From SIG714 sp964638675 (GTDB lineage Bacteria; Bacillota; Clostridia; Oscillospirales; CAG-272), in NCBI GenBank assembly GCA_964638675.1, contig CAZXAU010000009.1, forward strand, positions 34,925-98,924: 64,000 nucleotides of DNA. The letters are read 5' to 3'. This document shows, piece by piece, positions 35,801-43,160 of this stretch; the first letter of the stretch is position 1, and every line of letters begins with the position of its first letter. A program made the position numbers and the translations under genes. Below the pieces are notes generated by a model that saw nothing but the letters and a program-made list of their open reading frames with translations, was not told the DNA's origin and did no database searches.

Positions 35801-38800
35801 ATTTCTGATACCGTAAGATGTGGCAATATTCATCTCGATATTCTCGATATCGCCGATCACTCCGTAATTGCGGATACCGTAATCACCGGTCGTTGTTTTG
35901 ATCTTAATTCCCTTTTCGCCGCCTGCAAGACTTCCCTTTATAGATCCTATACTTGTCTGATAGTTTTTCACTACAGTATAGGTTGAGTAAGCAACAGAAG
36001 TATTGCTGTAGCCTGTCGCCTGATCGTTGTAAAGAGTCTCAACAGTCTTAAAGTATGGAATGGCTGTATTGGCATTCAGTATAGCTTGTGAAGCAGCCTC
36101 AAATGTGATCTTTCCGCTGATCTCATCGATAAAGCCTGCATTATTGAGAGCATATGAATTTCCTGCACGTACGGTCATACCGTTGCCCGATACATCGCCG
36201 CTTATAACGCCGATCTTCGCACCGTTATAGATAGCAGACTGAGATGAAGTTTCAAGACGAAGATTTCCGCTGATCTTTCCGATCGTCGGGACATTATCAA
36301 GATCATAAACCGTTTCTACGACCTTGTCGCCATTTGACTTTGTGGTAGTTTTGTCGTAAACTTTGTGTCCGGTGTCTTGGGTGGCGCTGACGCTGTACCA
36401 ATCATTTCTGTTGGAGATACAGGGGTGATATGCCGCCGCTGTCGCATGCTGAACTTTAATGACTCCGGTTCCGCTTATCTCATCAATAATAGCTGAGTTG
36501 AATATACCGATATCACCGGCAAATATATTGATGTCAATGATCTTTCCGATATGTGCAACATGATCGACAACATAACGCGTCTCGGGTGTCTTTCCGTCTC
36601 CCGATCTGACATTACGATTATAGATTCCGTATGTTGCGGGGGTATCATCATCAAGGCCTGTGATAGTCAGACCTGAAATAAGATCAATAGTTCCTCCGTA
36701 ATTGTATATTCCATAGCCCATATACATACGAATCGTCAGGTTTTCGATCTTTGTGATATATCCTCCGTTGTAATTGAGAAGTCCTGTCGCATATGCATTA
36801 CGGTTATCTTTGTCGGCTGTTATTCCGGCATCCTGAGTCATTATGAAGGTGATGCCCTTTCCGCTGATCGTAAGTGTGCCGTGATTTCTGACAATTCCTG
36901 CATAGTTTGCAATAGTATTTGAAGCATAATATCTGCTGCTTTCGATGCATCCGCCGCCGACAGAATCGGTGATCGTCAGTTCTCCTTCATTGTTGATCGA
37001 ACCGTATACCTTATTTCCGCGAAGGTCGATATAAAGTTCGCTTCCCGCCGGTATCGTGAACGAAGCCGCTTTTTTATCCGAATTTTCGTCGTCATCGCCG
37101 AAAACCTGAATATATCCTTCATACGGATAGTTAGGAAGAGCCGACATTGCCTCATAGAATGAGAAATAATATTTTCCCGTGACACTTACATATTCGCTGT
37201 AGACAGTATAGAAGCCGAATATGAATGTGTCAGAATAATTATCATGTTTTTGTGAAATGTATGAGATCGTTCCATTATAGGACATAGAGGTCTTACTGTC
37301 CTGAACATTCCATGAAATTATATTGTGATTTGCAGCCGTGACTCCCATGTCGGGATCCGAAGGTGCGGAATATGAATCACCTGCATACATCTGACCGCTC
37401 TTGACAACATAATATGTATTGCCGTTCACCTGAATCGTTTCCGTTATACTCTTCGAAGTGAATTTTACGTATAATTTGTACTGCTGTTCGGAGAGAAGGA
37501 AATAAGCATTGACCTCCTTCTTTGTTCCCTGAATAGCAACGGTAATATCTCCCGAAAGACCCGTAAAGGAAACCTTTGTTCCGGAATGTGAAACATTTCC
37601 CGTTCCCGATGTCTTGCTTGCACTGTCAAGAGATATGAACATGTCGGAAAAATCGTGTGTATGCGATGTGCTTACTGTATAGTCCTCAGCAAGGAGCTTT
37701 CCGCCGTACATGTATGTGATCTTGCTCAGATACCACGCCTCGCCGTTCGAGTAGTATGTTCCGACATTGAATTCATCCCATGTCGTGCCGCCGACCATGA
37801 GACCTCTTGCCGATGAGAAGCCGATGGAAGTCGTTCCGGAAAGGCTGGCATTGGTTTCATTCACAGTCGCCGTTCCGGCTTTCTTTCCGATGATGATCTT
37901 TCCGGTGTTTTTGGTCGTTTTGATAGAACTGCTCATATTCCCAGAAGCTGAGCTGCAATAAAGATAGCCCTGAATATTAACCGTACCGTCGACGATCAGT
38001 TCTCCGTCCTCGGTTTCCTGATAAGTATAGTATGAACCGTAACCGGCGGTCGTAGGAAATCTTCTGTACGGATATCCCTGAGTTCCGCGTTCCTCACGGT
38101 CAAAATCGTCAACATCGTAAAGATAGAGTTTTCCGGTTGACGGGATCGTCAATGTTCCGCCTTCTTCAACGGTTAAAACACATCCGGGAAGAATCTTGAA
38201 ATTCGATGTTATTTCAAATTCTCCTCCGTCCTTAATGTTGACCGAAAAGGATCCCGGAAGAGGACACTGCGTTTTCGATGTATCCATCTCAACGGTCATC
38301 ATAAACGCACTGAGAGAGATCTTCAACGATCTTGCGTATATCTTTCCGTAAATATCTACAACCGTCTTTGCCTTTGACGCTTCATAACCGAAAACTATTT
38401 CGCTTCCCGAGGTAGTCTGGAAGAGGACACCCGATGATGCAGATCCGATAAGCTTGACTGTTCCGGTAAACTCCTTGTTTGACATATAGAAGTAGTATCT
38501 GGCATTAAGCGTCGCTCCGTGAACATAATGCGTTTCGGTCTGAATATTCTGAATTGCAAAATTATTTACAGGAAAAGCCGTTTTATATATATCCGAAGAA
38601 TAGGAACCACCTTTCCAGTCCGGAATGGAAATAAACTGATCTATTACCGCACTGCTCGAAGTGGTTACCTTTCCATCGCCCTTGATGATTCCTCTTACAT
38701 CAAGCGTACCAGTAACATATATCTCACCGAAGAGCATAACAAGTCCGTAGTCACCGATAACACTGCCGGTGAGCAATTCATATGAACCCTGCTTAGCGTT

Positions 38801-40681
38801 GACGACCATCGTGCCGTTGACGGTGAGCTTTGCGCCTTTGTTTACCGTAAGATAGTTACGGCAGGGGTTTCCTATGCTGACATACTCTGTGGTAGTTTCA
38901 TAATTGGAATTTTTCTCTTCTCCGTAAGGAACAAGAAGTGTGACGCCGCTTTTGACTGTTGCATCCTCACTCAGAACCGACGGTGCGATAAGCACAATAG
39001 TATTACCTGACGCTGCCGCATCAAGTCCTTCCTTCAAAGTTGCATATATAACGCCGGTGTTTAAATTCTTACATTCACCTGCGATATTTCCGCTTGAATC
39101 TTTGCAAAATGCAGTATATGTAACATCATCTTCGACGGTGAATGTGTAGGGATTGGCTGTCAGAGATTTATCATTGTTCCAACAGTAAAAGCTGTATCCG
39201 CTTTTTATAACCGCAGTAACAGTGATCTGTGTTCCTTTTACGACACTTGCCGAATTTTTATTGAGTGCTATCTCATTCCCGTCTGAATCAACGATTTTGA
39301 CAGATTCAACACCTACACCTGAAAGGATCGTGACAATAGGATTGCGGAATCTTGCCTCAAGAGTCCTGTCTTCTTCCGAATCGACGGAAAAGCTGTAAAC
39401 ATTTTCGGTCGAAACCAAAAGTCCGTTTTCATACCAGCCTTCGAATGCACTGTTATTCTCTATAGCAGTATATGTAATCTTCTGGAGTATTACGCCCTTC
39501 ACGCTTGTCTCGCTCGGAACGCTGTCGCCGACCGCAACAGTTGCACTTCCTATCGTGCTGTCATTCACGCTGACCGAGTATGTGTTCAGACGGCAGAAAA
39601 CCGCTGTGTATTCGACATTTCTCATGTTGTCAGCCGGGATCTCTATAAGCGATTCAAATATTACTTCTTTATTTTGGTATGCATCCAAAAAATCGACCAG
39701 ATCTTCGGTTATGCCGCGGACCCATCCCACAAATCTGTAACCGTTGGCAGGAATTGCCTGAAGTGTAACAGTAGATCCTATAGAAGCTTCGAAAGAACCG
39801 CTCGTGATATCGTGTGCAGTTCCGTCAATTGTAATTCTGACAGTTCCTCTGTCACTGCTCGGTGCAACCGTGGAGGAAACGCTGTAGCTTGTCGGCACTT
39901 CCTCGAAAACAGCTCTCAAGCTGATATCCGAAACAGCCTGGAATGAATAGGTGCTGTCTTCCGAAACAGTCTCTCCTGTCGCAACATTTTCCCATCTTAA
40001 AAAGATATATCCGTTATTCGGAGTTGCCGTGGCTGTAAGAGCTGTTCCGGGAGTAACAGAGCTTATTGAATTACCGTTTGCATCAACGATCTTCGTACTT
40101 CCAAAAGAAGTATTATTTGATGAAACTGAAACATTTACCGGAATAAGCTCAAAGCTTATATTTGAAACAGTATAGCTTCCGATATAAGCAGAAGCATTGG
40201 CACTTTCAAGAGCATTGCTCTCGGCAAGACTGCCTGATTTAAAAGTAATCGTAACTGTCTCACCTGCTCCTATAATCGTTCCCGAATTATGTGTTGCAGA
40301 ATATCCGTTACCTTTAGTTTGGTTAACCGAATATGTTATTTTTCCCTTATAAGCAGACTGGTTTGTTATAGTCAATTTGACGTTCTGCTCATTATAGTAA
40401 TATGTGGTTGTTGTACCGCCGCCGCAACCGCCGGAGGACTTCGAACCTGTCGCTTGTTCGGCATTAACGGTAACGCTGATATTGCCGGACGAATCAGCAC
40501 TTACATCCCCCTCAGAACCGAACGAAGCTTCGGCATGGAGCGAACCGTAATCCCTGTTGAAAGTGCCTGCGGCAAAAAGAGAATTACCACATGTCATTAT
40601 GAATATTGCCAGCAGAGCGACCCACAAAAAAGTAATTCCAAATATTGATTTTTTCTTGGATAATCCATGCTTTTTAAACAT
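29813..40681 (-). CDS. Giant secreted repeat protein, predicted beta-solenoid
   Basis: A single frame of 3,622 codons. Residues 1-38 form a signal peptide (hydrophobic core ending near SLFAAG). Residues about 95-500 hold several InlB/Listeria-Bacteroides-type repeats (for example TPNNGYIFLRWENV and IPANGYRFVGWVRG). From about 500 to 3,250 the chain consists of short units with the recurring motif YN-x-G-x-I-x-x-I, typical of a parallel beta-helix. Between about 1,860 and 3,000 at least four copies of a 277-280-residue super-unit follow in tandem (DNA period about 830-840 bp). The C-terminal part contains a CNDCDQDC cluster and a globular end. There is no sortase or dockerin motif that I can see. 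A pilin-like and an Lgt-like gene lie upstream. Confidence 0.85.
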   Translation of the reverse strand: MFKKHGLSKKKSIFGITFLWVALLAIFIMTCGNSLFAAGTFNRDYGSLHAEASFGSEGDVSADSSGNISVTVNAEQATGSKSSGGCGGGTTTTYYYNEQNVKLTITNQSAYKGKITYSVNQTKGNGYSATHNSGTIIGAGETVTITFKSGSLAESNALESANASAYIGSYTVSNISFELIPVNVSVSSNNTSFGSTKIVDANGNSISSVTPGTALTATATPNNGYIFLRWENVATGETVSEDSTYSFQAVSDISLRAVFEEVPTSYSVSSTVAPSSDRGTVRITIDGTAHDITSGSFEASIGSTVTLQAIPANGYRFVGWVRGITEDLVDFLDAYQNKEVIFESLIEIPADNMRNVEYTAVFCRLNTYSVSVNDSTIGSATVAVGDSVPSETSVKGVILQKITYTAIENNSAFEGWYENGLLVSTENVYSFSVDSEEDRTLEARFRNPIVTILSGVGVESVKIVDSDGNEIALNKNSASVVKGTQITVTAVIKSGYSFYCWNNDKSLTANPYTFTVEDDVTYTAFCKDSSGNIAGECKNLNTGVIYATLKEGLDAAASGNTIVLIAPSVLSEDATVKSGVTLLVPYGEEKNSNYETTTEYVSIGNPCRNYLTVNKGAKLTVNGTMVVNAKQGSYELLTGSVIGDYGLVMLFGEIYVTGTLDVRGIIKGDGKVTTSSSAVIDQFISIPDWKGGSYSSDIYKTAFPVNNFAIQNIQTETHYVHGATLNARYYFYMSNKEFTGTVKLIGSASSGVLFQTTSGSEIVFGYEASKAKTVVDIYGKIYARSLKISLSAFMMTVEMDTSKTQCPLPGSFSVNIKDGGEFEITSNFKILPGCVLTVEEGGTLTIPSTGKLYLYDVDDFDREERGTQGYPYRRFPTTAGYGSYYTYQETEDGELIVDGTVNIQGYLYCSSASGNMSSSIKTTKNTGKIIIGKKAGTATVNETNASLSGTTSIGFSSARGLMVGGTTWDEFNVGTYYSNGEAWYLSKITYMYGGKLLAEDYTVSTSHTHDFSDMFISLDSASKTSGTGNVSHSGTKVSFTGLSGDITVAIQGTKKEVNAYFLLSEQQYKLYVKFTSKSITETIQVNGNTYYVVKSGQMYAGDSYSAPSDPDMGVTAANHNIISWNVQDSKTSMSYNGTISYISQKHDNYSDTFIFGFYTVYSEYVSVTGKYYFSFYEAMSALPNYPYEGYIQVFGDDDENSDKKAASFTIPAGSELYIDLRGNKVYGSINNEGELTITDSVGGGCIESSRYYASNTIANYAGIVRNHGTLTISGKGITFIMTQDAGITADKDNRNAYATGLLNYNGGYITKIENLTIRMYMGYGIYNYGGTIDLISGLTITGLDDDTPATYGIYNRNVRSGDGKTPETRYVVDHVAHIGKIIDINIFAGDIGIFNSAIIDEISGTGVIKVQHATAAAYHPCISNRNDWYSVSATQDTGHKVYDKTTTKSNGDKVVETVYDLDNVPTIGKISGNLRLETSSQSAIYNGAKIGVISGDVSGNGMTVRAGNSYALNNAGFIDEISGKITFEAASQAILNANTAIPYFKTVETLYNDQATGYSNTSVAYSTYTVVKNYQTSIGSIKGSLAGGEKGIKIKTTTGDYGIRNYGVIGDIENIEMNIATSYGIRNEGTSAISESQTFVIDGTKVGAQYIPIYQPGDEDKLDLLAPKDTKTWYYGCQIGNISNVDITVLNAYGISNAGRIGDISDVKFTATAASATNADTYGFINHDLTAGYVHNQKFYCGVNPLDETRYLTLTFNYDFKKVWDDGAVGAVAGNITNLEINGNRRYGFYNAGSVGAIKNLTIQGTEENVGPATYSFHNTVYTKYSLNIYFHSDTAPLNANGTAYINNTQIEYEKLQGYVKSIDNAYIGCSTDYPFVNTGSVIGDIKDLTINATTIATGAVHNIYVAVSRKQNYKEGEKLYDRIIQKSDGTGYVFFLKDYSDHTKSGHIGKLVNLNITVETAKANCAGIYNVGYIESISGNSSISINGGNATSYGIHNYSDEKNNSVVHYVAYDVTDKLDRIDGDTNYYTVLEKYYIFDECATIGSIDGLTIYSATGEGIRNYGEIPSITNSSVTAFQNALYNVANGYYKLSDGSDDSAARKTFILYKAVYRNGLVTSHIAETAYEYEKELSRVGIIDTVDLETIGTYTNTNIHGANAVYNLGHIDSISNSSLISATYNAVNNQISTTAYRHEQIFASGESYLNDIFPKSDGLNYGFREMDCINYYPAGYIGEITSTEMVVKKATANNGVIYNNGYIGSIGNGSSVSILDGTATSPVIYNAGNTQTSMRMVIRSADGIVKKKDGDVRFLWFYDRYYTYEVPATIGSIEGITVVNTLGEGIRNYGVINTLTNVDITCAKNGIYNYGQGHYKADESGETYSRKSTALFWENVKFATNAPPNQYLVAETNEYYEYDLSTIGKIENVNITTTTSGYGLYNAGQIDSIKDSSFTSATNNAIYNFVGTEIIKHEPIYSKGESFDNRFFLKSDESGYICRELEYMNSYPCGYIGEISATEIVALNVSTANTAVLYNTGYIGSIGNGSSVNALDGAATSAVIINAAATPSTLRFVARSVDDTIDKKEGDARYFWGYDRYYTYGELSSTIGSIDGFTMVNEKGEGIRNYGVINSLTNLDITCAKNGIYNNGQGHYKLDDGSGNTVSRTTIQLLAETVKYSPASGAGAIASLVSETSVTYDYDLSTIGTIENVNVTTTTSGNGLYNAGHIDGIRSSSFESATNYALYNIVSTEKIKHEQVYADGETVDSRLSLNAAQTGYVFRELGFIDYYPCAYIGEIVDTSIVSNNVAANTGCLYNTGYIGSISGESEIRVNGGVTTGVALYMPRSNPSSLHTVIKDITNELTSSGLGTPAANTYYTQYDRYYRYDAHPYIGSIDGISIISEAGEGIRNSGEIESITGTTIQANNSALYNMRDGYYINGVESEDGLIARKTLQVYTGTTQYAATTSYIAASEIEYSLALSKVGTIENSTLEATAGQYGIRNNGRIDSITNCDISAKTNYAIDNGLNTTDVNTSPVVYYKMTYDNGLTSTYGIAPQIVWNGSKYVIATGYTATNSSLTQRAQASIGLIGSGNTIHAEGYYALANRGGLIEQIGDINGAPTTIISDSTANYAALYNYSGTNIITTVTEGTTVQETVGAQIGSIENTSITGYYRALQNGDASNYLDVIGEIKEGTVVLSKNNDALYNATKNAEIRLISGGEFKSEKASTDKAKIYALNNANTSFVIPITGGVFGCADNLIPNLINTSGNEISGGYFCIDVTPYIIEGYECAYLDNGEYRGYYYVGKHVHRNVSILEDGTIHCNDCDQDCGNVAPVDPDSGSDVINPNKNFYYYVGNNGNNENLLGNSLVLWKNSDTDMEIANYKNVIMISNPAVDFDYFFAKVQMSDGRVIIVEKVGFIHKESGVEGEYCIPIVSDGEIESFEFLRDAAHDAVVKSKAQQVKEDGTSVRFLASINSELLKLKMQNGKLSSDFVNSIRYSMTIDYANKNGEERQISSGASTQNMLYTNFTQDNINITFEDSYFFTFWTNLATFRNNTISKDGKNIIRVHLNLCALDADGNIVGDAYEYVYEVRFVENAEGQMVIYTSGDDNEIGISLISTSKIEDATLLSKLKG

Positions 40682-40761
40682 AATATTTTCCTCAATAGTG
40701 CCTTTTTAAAAAATAAAATGAATGCTAAATTTCCGGTAAAACCGGAGTTTTTAAAACTATT

Positions 40762-40791
40762 CAAACAGAGGAGAAAAACCTCCTCTGTTTG
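40762..40791 (-). terminator. Hairpin between pilin-like gene and giant gene
   Basis: A perfect 12-bp stem, CAAACAGAGGAG / CTCCTCTGTTTG, with a 6-base loop, 25 bp after the pilin-like stop. The following minus-strand bases are only moderately T-rich, so it may be a partial terminator or an mRNA-stability element. Confidence 0.6.
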
Positions 40792-40815
40792 ATTCATAAA
40801 CTTAAATGTTTTTTA

Positions 40816-42072
40816 TCAGAAATCCATCGGATAGCTTATAACCGAAAATCCGCCCTTAGTGGGGTCAGCGTTGATTACAACAGCAATCGTTCCGTCTTCT
40901 ATTTCAAGTTCTCCAAGCGAAATATAAGTATCAAATTTACTCAAAAGCGCGCCGTCGGTAAAACATTCTTTTTCATCAATTTTCTCAAGGAGTGATTTTC
41001 TTGAATCGCTGATGGCGTCAAGAGCTGAAAAGTATGCCATTGCATCTTTATATGCTTGTGAACCTTCACCGCCTTCACCAAAATAACTATTACCTATTCC
41101 TACCTGCGAAGGTGTTCTTCCTGTATCGAAGACCTGATTTTGTATGGTTGCAAATGCTCCCATTATTTGGGTAAGTGCATCACTTGAATTTGTAATGCCA
41201 TCCTTACTTGCGTGTAAAATATCAGGATAACTTTCGCCATCGATTGTTTTACAGCCTTTTGATTCCATATATTGAGAAAAACCTTCCGCGAAAGCATAAA
41301 TTGTCGCAGCGGCTACTGCGGTGCTCTTCATTTTTCCTCTGATCATTGTTACTAAGTCGCCAAATGCTACATCTGCACCAACACTAAAGCTATCTACAAG
41401 TAAATTAGCAAATTTCTCTGCGATTTCAACACGTTCATCCTCTGTAAGTGCGTTTGTTGTATCTGCAACATAAAGAGCTGCTGCATTTCCGAGAGCATCC
41501 GGATTACTTTTATCTATTCCATTATCGTCAAGGAATTTTCCATAACCATCACCAAATACTCCATTACCAACTCCTGCTTGAGCGGAAATAACCGAAGAAA
41601 GTCCCTGTATTTCATTGAGAAGATCCTGTTGCTTGTCTTTAAATGAAGATTCCTTGAACTGCTCAGAAATTGCAGTTACGCTTCCGGATTCCCATTTGCT
41701 GTATTTAGTCTTAAGTACAGTACTCCACTCTTTTCCGTAAGCTTTTTCAAGAACGTTTTCAATAAATATAACGTCGTCATTTTCACCCTCGGCAACATCA
41801 GCCGCACTGCCTGCTGTTAACTTTCTAACTTGTGTGCCGTCTTTATTGATTACAATTGCAACTCCGCCTTCAAAACCTTCGGGTGTTCCCGCAATAAGAG
41901 CAAGCTCTACGATATGCTTTACATCTGCTGCAAGTGCTTCATCAACGCCCTTATTTGCACTTTCAAGATAGCTTGAATATACCGGAATAGCAACTGCGGC
42001 AATAATCGCCATAATTGCGATAACCACGATAAGTTCAATCAGTGAAAAGCCTTTGTTTGAATTCTTTTTCAT
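40816..42072 (-). CDS. Type IV pilin-like protein, unusually long
   Basis: A 418-residue protein with a type III signal: KG cleavage then FSLIELIVVIAIMAIIAA, including Glu at +5 of the mature chain. Typical pilins have 100-200 residues, so the roughly 380-residue soluble domain is exceptional. A segment IGNSYFGEGGEG echoes an earlier VGNGVFGDGYGKF, suggesting an internal duplication. No prepilin peptidase, PilB or PilC gene is in the window. The start follows AAAGGAAAAGGAAA. It precedes the giant protein on the same strand. Confidence 0.85.
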   Translation of the reverse strand: MKKNSNKGFSLIELIVVIAIMAIIAAVAIPVYSSYLESANKGVDEALAADVKHIVELALIAGTPEGFEGGVAIVINKDGTQVRKLTAGSAADVAEGENDDVIFIENVLEKAYGKEWSTVLKTKYSKWESGSVTAISEQFKESSFKDKQQDLLNEIQGLSSVISAQAGVGNGVFGDGYGKFLDDNGIDKSNPDALGNAAALYVADTTNALTEDERVEIAEKFANLLVDSFSVGADVAFGDLVTMIRGKMKSTAVAAATIYAFAEGFSQYMESKGCKTIDGESYPDILHASKDGITNSSDALTQIMGAFATIQNQVFDTGRTPSQVGIGNSYFGEGGEGSQAYKDAMAYFSALDAISDSRKSLLEKIDEKECFTDGALLSKFDTYISLGELEIEDGTIAVVINADPTKGGFSVISYPMDF

Positions 42073-42170
42073 TTTCCTTTTCCTTTCGGTATGTTAATTT
42101 ATTATATTTTAAAATAAAATATCAGTATTAAATAATTTGTGTGTTGGTATGTAAATATTACGCAATATGT

Positions 42171-42845
42171 TTACTGCTTATCCGGTACACCGTCATTTTT
42201 TCTTTTCTTGATGTAGATGAACGAAAATGCTCCTATTATAATCGAAACCAAAGACCAAAGATGTCCACCTGGGATTATCCAGACAAGCGGAACGAGATCT
42301 TTTCTGAAAAAATTCGCCGTAAAACGCAATATTCCGTAAACAAGCAGAAATATCGGATACGAAAGTCCCCCGTTTTCACTTTTTTCCTCGAATTTCAGCA
42401 AAAACATCATTATTGCAAATGCAATCAACAGCTCGGCAATCTGACTCGGGAAATGTATTTCCTTTCCGGCATCGCTTGTATACAGCAGAATTCCGCCGCA
42501 ACATCCGCTTCTGAGACAGTTAAGCTTCATTACGGCAAGCATTGCACATATCATCGGTGCGTAAAAATCAAGCAATTTCAGATATTTTATCCTGAAAGCA
42601 GACGATATCAGTATCGAAAGAACCGGGATGAGCAAGACCGAGCCGTAAAAAGATATTCCGCCGCTAAGTGAAAAATCCCATTCAAGCGATTCAAGCATAA
42701 ACATCAGCTTTGCACCGATAACGCCTGAAAACGCCAACAGAAATGTAAGTATGGCTGACTGAGATGCCGTGAACAAATATTCTTTTCTCCTGATCAATGC
42801 CAAAACAAACATTACGGCGGTGCCGATCAGAACAAACAAAAGCAT
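42171..42845 (-). CDS. Lgt-like prolipoprotein diacylglyceryl transferase family protein
   Basis: A 224-residue polytopic membrane protein with about seven segments. Patterns of the Lgt family are visible but diverged: GGISFYGS (for the usual GGL-x-FHGG), LNCLRSGCCGG (for the GR-x-GNF region), FPSQIAELL (for PTQLYE) and LVYGILRF. The catalytic His of canonical Lgt is not obvious. It may be a paralogue with a specialised substrate, possibly among its neighbours. It is the first gene of the minus-strand cluster with the pilin-like and giant proteins. Confidence 0.75.
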   Translation of the reverse strand: MLLFVLIGTAVMFVLALIRRKEYLFTASQSAILTFLLAFSGVIGAKLMFMLESLEWDFSLSGGISFYGSVLLIPVLSILISSAFRIKYLKLLDFYAPMICAMLAVMKLNCLRSGCCGGILLYTSDAGKEIHFPSQIAELLIAFAIMMFLLKFEEKSENGGLSYPIFLLVYGILRFTANFFRKDLVPLVWIIPGGHLWSLVSIIIGAFSFIYIKKRKNDGVPDKQ

Positions 42846-43052
42846 TTCATTTTCCTCACCGATCTTTTATTATCCTTCCATAATTACTATATACTTATTA
42901 TACGCCAACTACGGATGATACACTTATAATCGTTTGTATCTTATCATATTCTCTTTTAAAAGTCAATAGTAAGCTTCATGAAAATATTATTTTCCTTCAC
43001 GAACAGACCTATTTTTTATCATTGGCGTTTGCTTTTTTTCTTAAATTTGATA
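42846..43052. other. Intergenic region between divergent transcription units
   Basis: A TATAAT on the minus strand around 42896-42901 may be the -10 of the Lgt-like gene, but I cannot find a good -35. Nothing else is visible. Confidence 0.4.
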
Positions 43053-43081
43053 TTGACTTTATTCTCCGGAAATGCTATAAT
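43053..43081 (+). promoter_or_regulatory. Promoter of mgtE
   Basis: TTGACT (43053-43058), a 17-base spacer and TATAAT (43076-43081). Only about 75 bases separate it from the start codon, too few for an M-box riboswitch. Confidence 0.85.
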
Positions 43082-43160
43082 GGTTATATGCTTTTCGTGT
43101 GACATATCGAAGGGCTTTTGAAAGTTTTATTTGTACTATAAACAAAAAGGAGGAAAAAAC

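Noticed and set aside
30007..40648. Many plus- and minus-strand frames of 60-200 codons inside the giant gene
   Set aside because: They are shadows of one long repetitive frame, lack ribosome-binding sites and have repetitive, biased composition.
43082..43160. M-box magnesium riboswitch before mgtE
   Set aside because: Only about 75 bases lie between promoter and start codon, and no conserved M-box motifs are visible.
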